From: Vibrio mediterranei
GTDB taxonomy: Bacteria; Pseudomonadota; Gammaproteobacteria; Enterobacterales; Vibrionaceae
DNA: 64,000 bases
NCBI RefSeq assembly: GCF_900088415.1
Contig: NZ_FLLQ01000005.1
Coordinates: 124,001-188,000, forward strand
Direction of reading: 5' to 3'
Positions 8,279-17,808 of the stretch are shown here, one piece after another. The notes beneath the pieces were generated by a model. That model was not told the origin of the DNA. It was given only the letters and a program-made list of their open reading frames with translations, and ran no database searches. A program made the translations under genes and the position numbers. Numbering within the stretch: position 1 is the stretch's first letter; every line of letters starts with the position of its first letter.

Positions 8279-9711
8279 TGAGCCAGACTCCTGAACAGTT
8301 TCACGCCCTAGCAAAAGATGCTTTAGCCGATAAGCAGCTTAGAGCTAATTTTCGTGGCGCAATGGATTACCTGCGCGATAAACGTAAAACAGCCTTCTCT
8401 GATTTGGATGAAGAGAAGCAGACCCGCGACCTGGCCGAAGCCATTCGTCAGCGCTGTCTTAGTAAGTTACCGGAGCTGCTCGAACAACTGGAATTCAACT
8501 GTTATCGAAACGGTATCCAAGTCCATTGGGCAGAAAATCCAGAGCAAGCTAATGCGATTATCGCCTCTATTGCTTCCGAGCATGACGCCAAAAGCATCAT
8601 CAAAGGTAAGTCTATGGTCAGTGAAGAGATTGAGATGAACCATGAGATGGCAAAACTGGGTATCGAATGTCTTGAAAGCGACATGGGCGAGTACATAGTG
8701 CAACTTGATGGTGACAAACCATCGCACATCATCATGCCGGCTATCCACAAGAATAAGCAAGAAGTCAGTGACACATTCGAAGCAAATCTTGAGGGGTTTA
8801 GTCCTACCACCGACGTTGATAGCTTGATTCAGACCGGACGTACTCGCTTGAGACAAAAGTTCTTTGAAGCCGACATCGGCTTATCGGGCGTGAACTTTGC
8901 CGTAGCTGAAACGGGAACGCTGTGTTTGGTAGAAAATGAAGGCAATGGCAGGATGTCTACCACAGTACCTAACGTCCACATCGCGATTACCGGTATCGAA
9001 AAAGTCGTTGAATACCTCGCAGACGTGCCGCCTTTGTATAGCGCGTTGACTCGTTCTGCCACTGGGCAGGCAATTACGACCTACTTCAATATGATCAGCT
9101 CTCCTCGTAAAGCAGGAGAGAAAGACGGACCTCAAGAAGTCCACTTAATTCTGCTCGACAACGGCCGTAGCCAAGCCTTCCAAGACGAAGAGCTACGCAA
9201 AACGTTGCAATGTATTCGCTGTGGAGCATGCATGAATCACTGCCCTGTTTATACCAAGATTGGTGGCCACGCCTATGGCACCGTTTATCCTGGCCCAATT
9301 GGCAAGATCATTTCTCCTCACCTATTGGGAATCGATAAAACTAAAGATCTCGTGACGGCTTCAAGTCTATGTGGTGCGTGTGGTGAAGTGTGTCCAGTAC
9401 GCATCCCTATTCCAGAAATGCTGTTGCGCCTGCGTAAAGAAGCGAAGAACAAAGCGAGTAAAGATAACCTAGAACTCAACGGACAGAACGCAGCACACAG
9501 CAAAATGGAGTCTGCGGCGATGAAAGGGTTTGCTTTAGCCGCAAGTTCATCCCATCTCTACCATGCAGGGACATTTATGGCGACAAAAATGCAGAGCTTA
9601 ATTCCAAATAAACTGGGTGCCTGGACACAATGTCGAACCAGCCCTAAACCAGCTAAGAGAACACTGCATCAAATTATGGTTGAGAAAAATAAGACCGAGC
9701 CTAAGAAGTAA
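8278..9711 (+). CDS. lldF: L-lactate dehydrogenase complex iron-sulfur subunit LldF/LutB
   Basis: A 477-residue subunit: an N-terminal LUD domain (about 70-300) followed by a ferredoxin-like segment with two four-cysteine clusters, CIRCGACMNHCP (about residue 312) and CGACGEVCPVRIP (about 362), and a helical C-terminus. These clusters carry electrons from lactate towards the respiratory chain. The length agrees with YkgF/LutB (about 475). It overlaps lldE by one base and is followed 14 bases later by lldG. Confidence 0.94.
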   Translation: MSQTPEQFHALAKDALADKQLRANFRGAMDYLRDKRKTAFSDLDEEKQTRDLAEAIRQRCLSKLPELLEQLEFNCYRNGIQVHWAENPEQANAIIASIASEHDAKSIIKGKSMVSEEIEMNHEMAKLGIECLESDMGEYIVQLDGDKPSHIIMPAIHKNKQEVSDTFEANLEGFSPTTDVDSLIQTGRTRLRQKFFEADIGLSGVNFAVAETGTLCLVENEGNGRMSTTVPNVHIAITGIEKVVEYLADVPPLYSALTRSATGQAITTYFNMISSPRKAGEKDGPQEVHLILLDNGRSQAFQDEELRKTLQCIRCGACMNHCPVYTKIGGHAYGTVYPGPIGKIISPHLLGIDKTKDLVTASSLCGACGEVCPVRIPIPEMLLRLRKEAKNKASKDNLELNGQNAAHSKMESAAMKGFALAASSSHLYHAGTFMATKMQSLIPNKLGAWTQCRTSPKPAKRTLHQIMVEKNKTEPKK

Positions 9712-9725
9712 CAGAGGAGATGAGC

Positions 9726-10391
9726 ATGAATACAAGACTTGCGAAAGATAACATTCTTGGGCGTCTAAAACAGGCAAAGCGAACCCCCAAAACAGCCGAA
9801 GAGATGGCGTTTTTTCCTTGGGGTAGTCACCCAGATATTACGGCAGATGATAAAGCCCAACGCTTCTTTGACATGATGACAGCAAACCACGCCGATGTTC
9901 GAGTCACGACAAGAGCGGACTTAAGCCCTACTTTACAATCCGTTATGGAGCAATATCAATTTCAGAACATCGCAATTGGCACGGCTGGTGAATACATCAA
10001 CGATTTTGAAGTCGCCACCAGCACACGAAACGTTACCACATTCAATAAAGAAATTGAGCAATGGAAATCTGAACTGTTTAACGATATTGATGTAGGTATC
10101 ACACACACCCTTGGAGGTATCGCTGATACTGGTGCTTTGATACTTTGGCCTACAGAGCATGAGCCTAGAACACTATCGCTAGTGCCTCCGAGCCACATTG
10201 CTGTCGTTAAGAAATCAGCATTGTATGGTCATTTCTTGCAGGTGATGCAAGAGAACAACTGGAATCATTACATGCCGACAAACGCGCTATTAATATCTGG
10301 CCCTTCGAAAACTGCAGATATTCAACAAACGCTCGCCTATGGCGCACACGGACCAAGCCAGCTGATCGTGTTACTGCTGGAAGACGAATAA
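9726..10391 (+). CDS. lldG: L-lactate dehydrogenase complex subunit LldG/LutC
   Basis: A LUD-domain protein of the LutC/YkgG family, third part of the lactate oxidation complex. The motifs GITHTLGGIADTGALIL (about 122-138) and SLVPPSHIAVV (about 150) are typical. The frame could start at 9720, but the ribosome site GGAG (9716-9719) touches that ATG, whereas it lies 6 bases from the ATG at 9726; 9726 is therefore preferred, giving 221 residues. The next gene begins 17 bases after its stop. Confidence 0.92.
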   Translation: MNTRLAKDNILGRLKQAKRTPKTAEEMAFFPWGSHPDITADDKAQRFFDMMTANHADVRVTTRADLSPTLQSVMEQYQFQNIAIGTAGEYINDFEVATSTRNVTTFNKEIEQWKSELFNDIDVGITHTLGGIADTGALILWPTEHEPRTLSLVPPSHIAVVKKSALYGHFLQVMQENNWNHYMPTNALLISGPSKTADIQQTLAYGAHGPSQLIVLLLEDE

Positions 10392-10408
10392 GAATAAAGG
10401 ACACTGGA

Positions 10409-13282
10409 ATGAGCCATGTAGACGCTAAGACACAACAAGAACTCAATAGCAAAGAACAACGCTACTCAGTAGTAAAACAGCAACTCGCCACCAAAATTGA
10501 TAGCGAACGCATCATCACAGACGATGCACAACGTCTGGCTTATGGTACCGATGCCAGTTTCTATCGACTCATTCCTCAGATCGTTCTAAGACTCAAAGAT
10601 CTCGAAGAGGTGGTGTTTGCTATCCAATGCTGCAAAGAACATAACGTCCCTTTCACGTTTCGTGCGGCAGGGACTAGCCTTTCAGGGCAAGCGGTATCAG
10701 ACTCCGTATTGATTGCTCTTACTGACGACTGGCGCGGTTATACCATTATCAATGATGGCGCACAAATAAAACTGCAACCTGGTGTCATTGGCGCTGATGC
10801 GAATAAATATCTACTGCCTTTCCAACGAAAAATCGGGCCAGATCCAGCGTCGATCAATACCTGTAAAATCGGCGGAATTGCAGCTAATAATGCCAGCGGC
10901 ATGTGTTGTGGTACGGCACAAAACTCATATCGTACTGTTGAGAGCATGAAATTAGTGTTCGCAGATGGCTCAATTTTGGATACGGGGAGTCAACAAAGTA
11001 TTGAGAGTTTTATACAGACCAACCCGAGTTTGATTGAAGGACTCAAAACATTAGCCGAAGAAACGCAAGCCAATAACGAACTGGCTAGTAAAATTGCCCA
11101 CAAGTACCGATTAAAAAACACCACTGGATACGCTTTAAACGCACTCGTCGATTATTCTGATCCTATCGAAGTCCTTGAGCACCTTATGATTGGTTCAGAA
11201 GGTACATTAGGTTTCATTGCTGAAATTACTTACAACACTGTTGTAGAACATGAGTTCAAAGCCTCTACTTTGCTGGTCTTCTCTAACATTGAAGAAGCAA
11301 GCCAAGCAGTGACAACGCTATCGAGTACCCCAGTCGCTGCCGTGGAGATGATGGATGGTAGAGCACTGCGTTCGGTAGCCGACAAACCTGGTATGCCAAG
11401 CTTTATTCAGCAACTCGACCTAGAAGCAACCGCTCTGCTTATCGAAGTCCACGCCTCAGATAAAACCACACTAGATGCTCACACCACAAAAGTAATGGCA
11501 TCACTTTCGGATTACACCATTACTGAGTCGGTGCCATTTACCCTTGACCCGAATACTGTCGCAACGCTCTGGGGTATTCGCAAAGGCATGTTCCCTGCTG
11601 TTGGTGCCGTGCGCGAAGTGGGTACCACCGTCATTATTGAAGACGTGGCATTCCCAGTAGAAAATTTAGCCGCAGGAGTTCGAGATCTACAGCAACTGTT
11701 TGACAAATATCAGTACGATGAAGCCATCATCTTTGGCCATGCGCTTGAAGGCAACTTGCACTTTGTCTTCACTCAGGGGTTCGATAGCCAATCAGAAATC
11801 GAACGCTACGGTGGTTTTATGGATGATGTGGCTGATTTAGTCGCAGTCAAGTATCAAGGTTCATTAAAAGCCGAGCACGGTACAGGGCGAAACATGGCGC
11901 CTTACGTCGAGCTTGAATGGGGACAAGAAGGCTATGCCTTAATGCAGCGCATCAAGACCTTGTTCGATCCTCAAGGATTATTGAATCCGGGCGTAATCAT
12001 CAATGACAACCCGCATTCGCACATCGAAAATCTCAAACCTATGCCCGCGGCCGACGATATTGTTGATCGTTGCATCGAGTGTGGCTTCTGCGAACCCGTA
12101 TGCCCGTCACGTACCCTCACCCTTTCTCCTAGACAACGTATTGTCCTATTCCGTGAGCTGCAACGTCGCCGAGCCAATGGCGAATCGACTCAAGCTAGTG
12201 AGCTAGAAAAAGTATTTGAGTACCAAGGCCTGGATACCTGTGCAGCAACTGGTTTATGTGCTGATCGCTGTCCTGTGGGTATCAATACAGGGGAGCTAGT
12301 GAAGAAACTACGTGCTCCTAAATATGAGAAGTTTCGACCCATTGCAAAATGGACAGCTGCTCACTTTAGTGCGACAACCACTATCGCTAGATTTGGCCTT
12401 AAAAGCGGTCACGTCGCCTCTAATCTCCTTGGGGCGCAGCGAGTCGCGAACATCGCCAAAGGAATGCGCTCAATCACTAAAGACGCCACACCTGCATGGC
12501 TCGCCGAGACACCAAACGGAAGTCACTTCGATCTTGAAAAAGCGCTCGATGACAAGCCTGCTTCAAATTCAACATTAAAGAAAGTCGTATATCTCCCATC
12601 GTGCGCAAGTCGCAATATGCAAACTCAACCCGCAGCAAAGGATCAACGCTCGCTAGAGGAGGTGACGCTGTCACTTATTTCAAAGGCTGGATTTGAATTG
12701 GTTACGCCTAAAAAGCTGAGTGACCAATGTTGTGGTATGCCCTACGACAGTAAAGGCATGGTGGATATAGCAAAACAAAAGAGTCTTCAACTTGAAGACG
12801 CGTTATGGGAAGCCAGCGAAAACGGTACATACCCTATTCTCATGGACACCAGTCCATGCGCAAAACGCAGTATTGAGCAATTCACCAAACCTATGACTAT
12901 TGTTGAGCCAGTCAAGTTTACCCACGATTATTTGTTAGATACTTTGGCATTGGCACCGTTAGACGAAACTGTGATGCTTCATGTTACCTGCAGTTCTAGA
13001 CGTATGGGTTTAGAGCAATCAATGTTAAATCTCGCTAAGGCTTGTGCCAGCGATGTGGTGTTACCCGAACACATTCAATGCTGTGGCTGGGCAGGAGACA
13101 AAGGGTTTACCACTCCAGAGCTTAATGAAGCAGCGGTTGCTCCGCTTAAGCAGCAAGTTCCAAGTGGATGCACACGAGGCTTTAGCAACAGTATTACTTG
13201 TGAAATTGGCCTGTCTCATCACAGCGGTATTCCTTATCAATCCATCCTCTATTTGGTGGATGAAGTTGCCCAAACTAAATAG
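10409..13282 (+). CDS. FAD/Fe-S D-lactate dehydrogenase (Dld-II type)
   Basis: A 957-residue fusion: FAD-binding type-4 domain (about 40-260, with GTSLSGQAVSDSVLI and GGIAANNASGM), FAD-oxidase C-terminal domain (about 270-525, with FGHALEGNLHFVF), a two-cluster ferredoxin segment (CIECGFCEPVCP and CAATGLCADRCP, about 553-625) and a C-terminal pair of CCG motifs (CCGMPYDSKG and CCGWAGDKGF). This matches the respiratory D-lactate dehydrogenase Dld-II of Shewanella, which sits beside lldEFG and lldP in the same way. YdiJ-like oxidases share the layout, so substrate assignment rests partly on context. It is the last gene of the operon and is followed by a strong terminator. Confidence 0.9.
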   Translation: MSHVDAKTQQELNSKEQRYSVVKQQLATKIDSERIITDDAQRLAYGTDASFYRLIPQIVLRLKDLEEVVFAIQCCKEHNVPFTFRAAGTSLSGQAVSDSVLIALTDDWRGYTIINDGAQIKLQPGVIGADANKYLLPFQRKIGPDPASINTCKIGGIAANNASGMCCGTAQNSYRTVESMKLVFADGSILDTGSQQSIESFIQTNPSLIEGLKTLAEETQANNELASKIAHKYRLKNTTGYALNALVDYSDPIEVLEHLMIGSEGTLGFIAEITYNTVVEHEFKASTLLVFSNIEEASQAVTTLSSTPVAAVEMMDGRALRSVADKPGMPSFIQQLDLEATALLIEVHASDKTTLDAHTTKVMASLSDYTITESVPFTLDPNTVATLWGIRKGMFPAVGAVREVGTTVIIEDVAFPVENLAAGVRDLQQLFDKYQYDEAIIFGHALEGNLHFVFTQGFDSQSEIERYGGFMDDVADLVAVKYQGSLKAEHGTGRNMAPYVELEWGQEGYALMQRIKTLFDPQGLLNPGVIINDNPHSHIENLKPMPAADDIVDRCIECGFCEPVCPSRTLTLSPRQRIVLFRELQRRRANGESTQASELEKVFEYQGLDTCAATGLCADRCPVGINTGELVKKLRAPKYEKFRPIAKWTAAHFSATTTIARFGLKSGHVASNLLGAQRVANIAKGMRSITKDATPAWLAETPNGSHFDLEKALDDKPASNSTLKKVVYLPSCASRNMQTQPAAKDQRSLEEVTLSLISKAGFELVTPKKLSDQCCGMPYDSKGMVDIAKQKSLQLEDALWEASENGTYPILMDTSPCAKRSIEQFTKPMTIVEPVKFTHDYLLDTLALAPLDETVMLHVTCSSRRMGLEQSMLNLAKACASDVVLPEHIQCCGWAGDKGFTTPELNEAAVAPLKQQVPSGCTRGFSNSITCEIGLSHHSGIPYQSILYLVDEVAQTK

Positions 13283-13283
13283 C

Positions 13284-13316
13284 AAAACGCCCCTCACTAA
13301 TGAGGGGCGTTTTTTA
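13284..13316 (+). terminator. Intrinsic terminator of the lactate operon
   Basis: Stem AACGCCCCTCA / TGAGGGGCGTT with a four-base loop and a T-run. The preceding A-run also lets it serve the convergent GGDEF gene. Confidence 0.95.
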
Positions 13317-13328
13317 AATTATATTCCA

Positions 13329-14537
13329 CTACGCATAGCGCATGTCCAAAGACGTCAAAGTGCATGAGCACACCTTGTTTCGCCCGGACTCTTTAGCTTC
13401 ATAAAGCGCTTTATCTGCTCGCCCAACCAATGAGTCCCAAGATTCATCATCAACTAGCTGAGCAACACCAAAACTGCAACTAATGGAAAAATCTTCACCC
13501 TTGATGCTTCCGTACTGTTCCACTCGACTGCGCAACTGTTCAGCTAATGCACGCGCTTGATGCAAATCCATATCGTAAAGCACCACCATAATTTCATCCC
13601 CACCAAAACGAAACGTTGTATTGCTGCCGTTTAATGAATCTTGAATAATGTCTGACACTTTGCGAATCACTTTGTCCCCAGCGATATGCCCGTATCTGTC
13701 ATTGATCATCTTGAAGAAATCAATATCAAGCATAATGACACTCACGTTGGTTCCCTGAGCAAGCTGCTTTGGTAAGTCTTCTTCAATGTAAACTTCAAGA
13801 GCTCGCCTATTACCAAGCTGAGTTAAGGGGTCAAAATAAGAAAGCGCGTTAATAGCACTCACTTGTCTACCGTTGATCATCCACAGCATACTGAAGCTAA
13901 TAGAAACGATGAGAAAAATACTAAGTAAGAAAGCCATCGAGTGTACAAACCCAGCGTCCATAAACTGAGCGATCGCCTCCCCCGAAATGGCGTAGTAACT
14001 TCGATAAACCATGAAGCTGCCATACAGCACAAACGTCAACACCATGGTTCTTACTGCGAGAGGTAAGTCTTGTTGCTTTCCTACTGACATAACCCTCGCC
14101 GACACTAAAGTAACCAAAGCTAAATAGCTCGTTATAGCCACAATTCGGTTCTCAATTGACGCTTGGTAATAGGTAAAATAAACAAAAGACAAAAACACCA
14201 AGGGAATCATCGTCATACACCAATACGAGTATTGCAGCTTAGCTTGTCTAAACTCACATAGACTGTGCAGTATCATTTGAAATGCACAGGCAATCAGCAT
14301 GTTAGCCGTAATGACTGTCAGAAACTCTGGCAAAAGACCACGAAAGCTTATCAAAAGCGGTCCCGTCCCCATCACCAACAAAGCCAATGAAAACATGGTC
14401 AAACCCGCAACCTTTTGCTGTGAACGCTGATAGAGCAGGAGCCCGATACAGTAGACACAACTAAAAAGTATAATGATAAAATTAAGCGTTCTCATATCGA
14501 GAGAAAACGCATCCATAACCACCGCCCGAATTACCAT
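13329..14537 (-). CDS. Membrane-bound diguanylate cyclase (GGDEF domain)
   Basis: A 402-residue protein with six or seven membrane helices in the first 230 residues and a C-terminal GGDEF domain (about 235-395) that makes cyclic di-GMP. The domain starts with the usual DPLTQLGNRRALE; the catalytic loop reads GGDEI at residues 312-316, so the catalytic GGDE is intact but the last position is Ile instead of Phe. There is no RxxD product-inhibition site upstream of the loop. The membrane half lacks recognised sensor motifs. An ATG seven codons in is an alternative start because the AAGGG site touches the first ATG. Confidence 0.88.
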   Translation of the reverse strand: MVIRAVVMDAFSLDMRTLNFIIILFSCVYCIGLLLYQRSQQKVAGLTMFSLALLVMGTGPLLISFRGLLPEFLTVITANMLIACAFQMILHSLCEFRQAKLQYSYWCMTMIPLVFLSFVYFTYYQASIENRIVAITSYLALVTLVSARVMSVGKQQDLPLAVRTMVLTFVLYGSFMVYRSYYAISGEAIAQFMDAGFVHSMAFLLSIFLIVSISFSMLWMINGRQVSAINALSYFDPLTQLGNRRALEVYIEEDLPKQLAQGTNVSVIMLDIDFFKMINDRYGHIAGDKVIRKVSDIIQDSLNGSNTTFRFGGDEIMVVLYDMDLHQARALAEQLRSRVEQYGSIKGEDFSISCSFGVAQLVDDESWDSLVGRADKALYEAKESGRNKVCSCTLTSLDMRYA

Positions 14538-14864
14538 CCCTTATCAATCAACATCAATTCATTCACCAAACAAATTGAATATACTCAGGGATACTAGAAT
14601 AAATAGTCCAGTTTTGTCTGCGACTGGTAAGAAATGAGACCCACCTCACTAATAAATATGTCATTAGATTGATCGAATTATTGCTTCGACTTTTGATACG
14701 GCATCCACTTTCTGGCGAAATTGCAGAATCCTTTCACTATTCGCACGCAGTATTTACTTGGCTTGCACATTATTGACAACCGTTTTAGGCATCTCAGGTT
14801 GAATAGGCGGCAATTAAATGAAGAGGGAACATACCTTCTCGGCATTGCAGGGGTTAAACAAATA

Positions 14865-15206
14865 ATGAATTTTACGCAACAGGATACCGAAGCGCTTTAT
14901 CGGGTCTGGATGTCTCAAAAGGCAAAGATGCACATCACGCAAATGGAAGTGGCTAAACGTTTGAATTTGAGTCAACTTGAACTATCCAACCGCCTTAATG
15001 GAAATGTGCCACTAGATACCACTTTTATAGAGCGATTTTGTAAACTTCTACACATTGATCCGACGTACCACCTGCCATCGCTTCGCGGCTCAGTCGAGAC
15101 TGCGTCTAGCACTGATCGCCTTTTCAATACTCGCCTTACCGTAGATGGCGACATTACCAACATTCGTGTCGATGGAAATCAAGTAACGATAGAGTACCGT
15201 ATCTAA
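14865..15206 (+). CDS. Small helix-turn-helix (XRE-like) protein
   Basis: The open frame starts at 14721, but the first 48 codons encode a basic sequence without domain character; the ATG at 14865 begins the folded part and is preferred, giving 113 residues. It contains an XRE-like HTH (about residues 20-65, MEVAKRLNLSQLELSNRLNG) and a C-terminal beta-rich tail (VDGDITNIRVDGNQVTIEYRI). It is probably a DNA-binding regulator of unknown target. It is divergent from the diguanylate cyclase gene. Confidence 0.7.
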   Translation: MNFTQQDTEALYRVWMSQKAKMHITQMEVAKRLNLSQLELSNRLNGNVPLDTTFIERFCKLLHIDPTYHLPSLRGSVETASSTDRLFNTRLTVDGDITNIRVDGNQVTIEYRI

Positions 15207-15237
15207 TTGTTATTTAAATGTTTCCAACGCACTAATG

Positions 15238-15287
15238 TCCAGCCGTCTTCTGGCTGGAACAAGCACCGAAGGGGATCACTCCCCTTC
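15238..15287. other. Two adjacent hairpins between convergent genes
   Basis: TCCAGCC-N7-GGCTGGA (15238-15258) and GAAGGGG-N6-CCCCTTC (15268-15287) lie back to back between the HTH gene and mepA. Neither has a good T-run, so termination is possible but weakly supported. Confidence 0.5.
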
Positions 15288-15317
15288 AACCTGCTTAGTT
15301 AGAAACCTGACTCTGCA

Positions 15318-16160
15318 TTATGGCTCACTAAGCAGCGCAACACATTCGTTATATTTGGGTGGAGGAGTTTTCTTTTTCTTCACTACCACTTTCTCGGGCT
15401 TCGAAGCTTTTTTCGCGGGAATATACGGTTTCCACGAAGCGAGTTCTGCACCACAGCCATCTCCAAGTGGAGGCGCATTTTGCGCTACGCATTGCTCATC
15501 CCCTTCCGGACAATGCAACCTTACATGAAAATGATAATAGTGTCCCCACCATGGCCGCACCTTTCGCAGCCAGTCTCGTTCTTTCCATGATACTTCACAC
15601 AACTGCTTTTTAATCAGTGGGTGAACGAAAATCCTCGCGACACGATCGTCAACCGCCGCAACCTGAATCAATAGTGAGTGATTACTGGTCCATTTATCCT
15701 TTTTGAAACGATACTTGTCGATGTCGACCACCGGATAGGGTTCTGGGTCTTGCAATTCTTGCTTTGAAAGTGGCTCATTGGGTAGTCGCAACCAGATATC
15801 GGCGTCCAGCCCAGTTTGATGACTGGCATGTCCTGATGTGAATCGCCCCCCTCGTGGCATGGCAATATCACCCACCAGAAGTTGCCCCATGCCCAGCCGA
15901 TCGACCTTGCTAGCTAGATCGGTTAGGTAGCGGATCATATCTTGATGCCCGTAATAACGGTTACGCTGAGCACGAATGACCTGATATCCAGTGCCATCTA
16001 GAGAGAGCTCTTCTCCCCCAGCTAAACATCCGTTGGCGTAGCTGCCAATTGATGAGGAAGCGCCTTTACTAGGAACCGTAATTTCATCCCAAGAACGGTC
16101 AAGCGCATAACTGCTGATTGGTATTAGTAACGACAGCAACAGTCCATATTTCATCATCAT
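15318..16160 (-). CDS. mepA: Penicillin-insensitive murein endopeptidase MepA
   Basis: A periplasmic LAS-type metallopeptidase that cuts D-Ala-mDAP cross-links in peptidoglycan. Zinc-site motifs are clear: SGHASHQTGLDADIW (His and Asp ligands, about residues 112-126) and WWGHYYHFHVRL (about 208-219). Six cysteines form the family disulfides. A signal peptide occupies the first 20 residues. The open frame begins at 16172, but an AGGGG site lies between that ATG and the ATG at 16160, so the latter (or the ATGs just after) is the start. A lysine-rich stretch (KKASKPEKVVVKKKK) near the C-terminus is unusual. It stands alone. Confidence 0.93.
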   Translation of the reverse strand: MMMKYGLLLSLLIPISSYALDRSWDEITVPSKGASSSIGSYANGCLAGGEELSLDGTGYQVIRAQRNRYYGHQDMIRYLTDLASKVDRLGMGQLLVGDIAMPRGGRFTSGHASHQTGLDADIWLRLPNEPLSKQELQDPEPYPVVDIDKYRFKKDKWTSNHSLLIQVAAVDDRVARIFVHPLIKKQLCEVSWKERDWLRKVRPWWGHYYHFHVRLHCPEGDEQCVAQNAPPLGDGCGAELASWKPYIPAKKASKPEKVVVKKKKTPPPKYNECVALLSEP

Positions 16161-16439
16161 GTTCCCCTGCATTCCATATGAAACTAGAACAGACCACTAA
16201 AAGCATAGTGTGAACCCGATACGATTGCCTGCTCACATTCGAGAATAAAGTAAATGAGAGAAAAGACTTGGCTCGTGATCTCAATCCGAGTAGTGGAGCG
16301 AATTTGATATACAGAAGTTGAAATGTTTCACAAATGTAAAGAAAAACAGCATTATTGTGCTAGTTATTATTGAAGCCAAAAGAGTAACGCGCTAAAAATA
16401 AGGAACTCAATTACCCTAATGACAATTGAGTAACTGTAT
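16161..16439. other. Intergenic region upstream of mepA
   Basis: It should contain the mepA promoter (minus strand). Apart from AT-rich tracts no recognisable gene or element was seen before the stem-loop at 16440. Confidence 0.4.
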
Positions 16440-16490
16440 AAGTCGTCATTCCTTTTTTGAGGCTGCCACCTTTTTCGGGAGTGACGACTT
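16440..16490. other. Large stem-loop downstream of the adenine deaminase gene
   Basis: AAGTCGTCATTCC (16440-16452) pairs with GGAGTGACGACTT (16478-16490) over 13 positions with one T-G wobble, around a 25-base loop. On the minus strand it follows the deaminase stop by about 24 bases and probably shapes the 3' end of that transcript, although no T-run follows the outer stem. Confidence 0.55.
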
Positions 16491-16514
16491 TGCTTTTCCT
16501 ACCGATTAATCCCT

Positions 16515-17558
<1,044 letters not shown>

Positions 17559-17631
17559 CTAAGTATAGGAATAGTTTGAGGTAATTTTCGAACGCCAATA
17601 CAAAGAGCAAGACACTAATGTGATCTTGACT

Positions 17632-17698
17632 CTTCGTAATCAGCACTTTGCGGGAGCTGGTAGAGACCCCCAAACCATATCATTGGGGCTATACGAAG
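17632..17698 (-). promoter_or_regulatory. Adenine (purine) riboswitch
   Basis: On the minus strand the segment folds as a purine aptamer: P1 CTTCGTA/TACGAAG, P2 CCCCAA/TTTGGGG capped by loop TGATATGG, the J2/3 core GTCTCTACC, P3 CAGCTC/GTGCTG (one mismatch) with loop CCGCAAA, then GATTACG. The specificity base (position 74 in the usual numbering) is T in GATTA, which selects adenine over guanine. It sits in the leader of the adenine deaminase gene, as in Vibrio vulnificus add, where the switch turns translation on with adenine. Confidence 0.93.
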
Positions 17699-17756
17699 CA
17701 AACGATTGGTATTGTACACGACCGTCATTTACGTTCAATAGTCGCGACGGACAAAC

Positions 17757-17787
17757 AAAAACGGTGTCACATTGGACACCGTTTTTC
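17757..17787. terminator. Bidirectional terminator after the beta-glucosidase gene
   Basis: ACGGTGTC / GACACCGT with a six-base loop, flanked by an A-run and a T-run. It ends the minus-strand GH1 gene and isolates the riboswitch leader. Confidence 0.88.
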
Positions 17788-17808
17788 ATCAACTTGCTAC
17801 CAATGAGC

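Noticed and set aside
14721..14864. N-terminal extension of the small HTH protein
   Set aside because: The 48 extra codons show no domain character and an in-frame ATG begins the folded part at 14865.
15225..15310. Hairpins ending near GTTAGAAAC that resemble an integron attC site
   Set aside because: The core sites do not match the RYYYAAC/GTTRRRY pair in the right places, there is no integrase gene and neighbouring genes are ordinary chromosomal ones.
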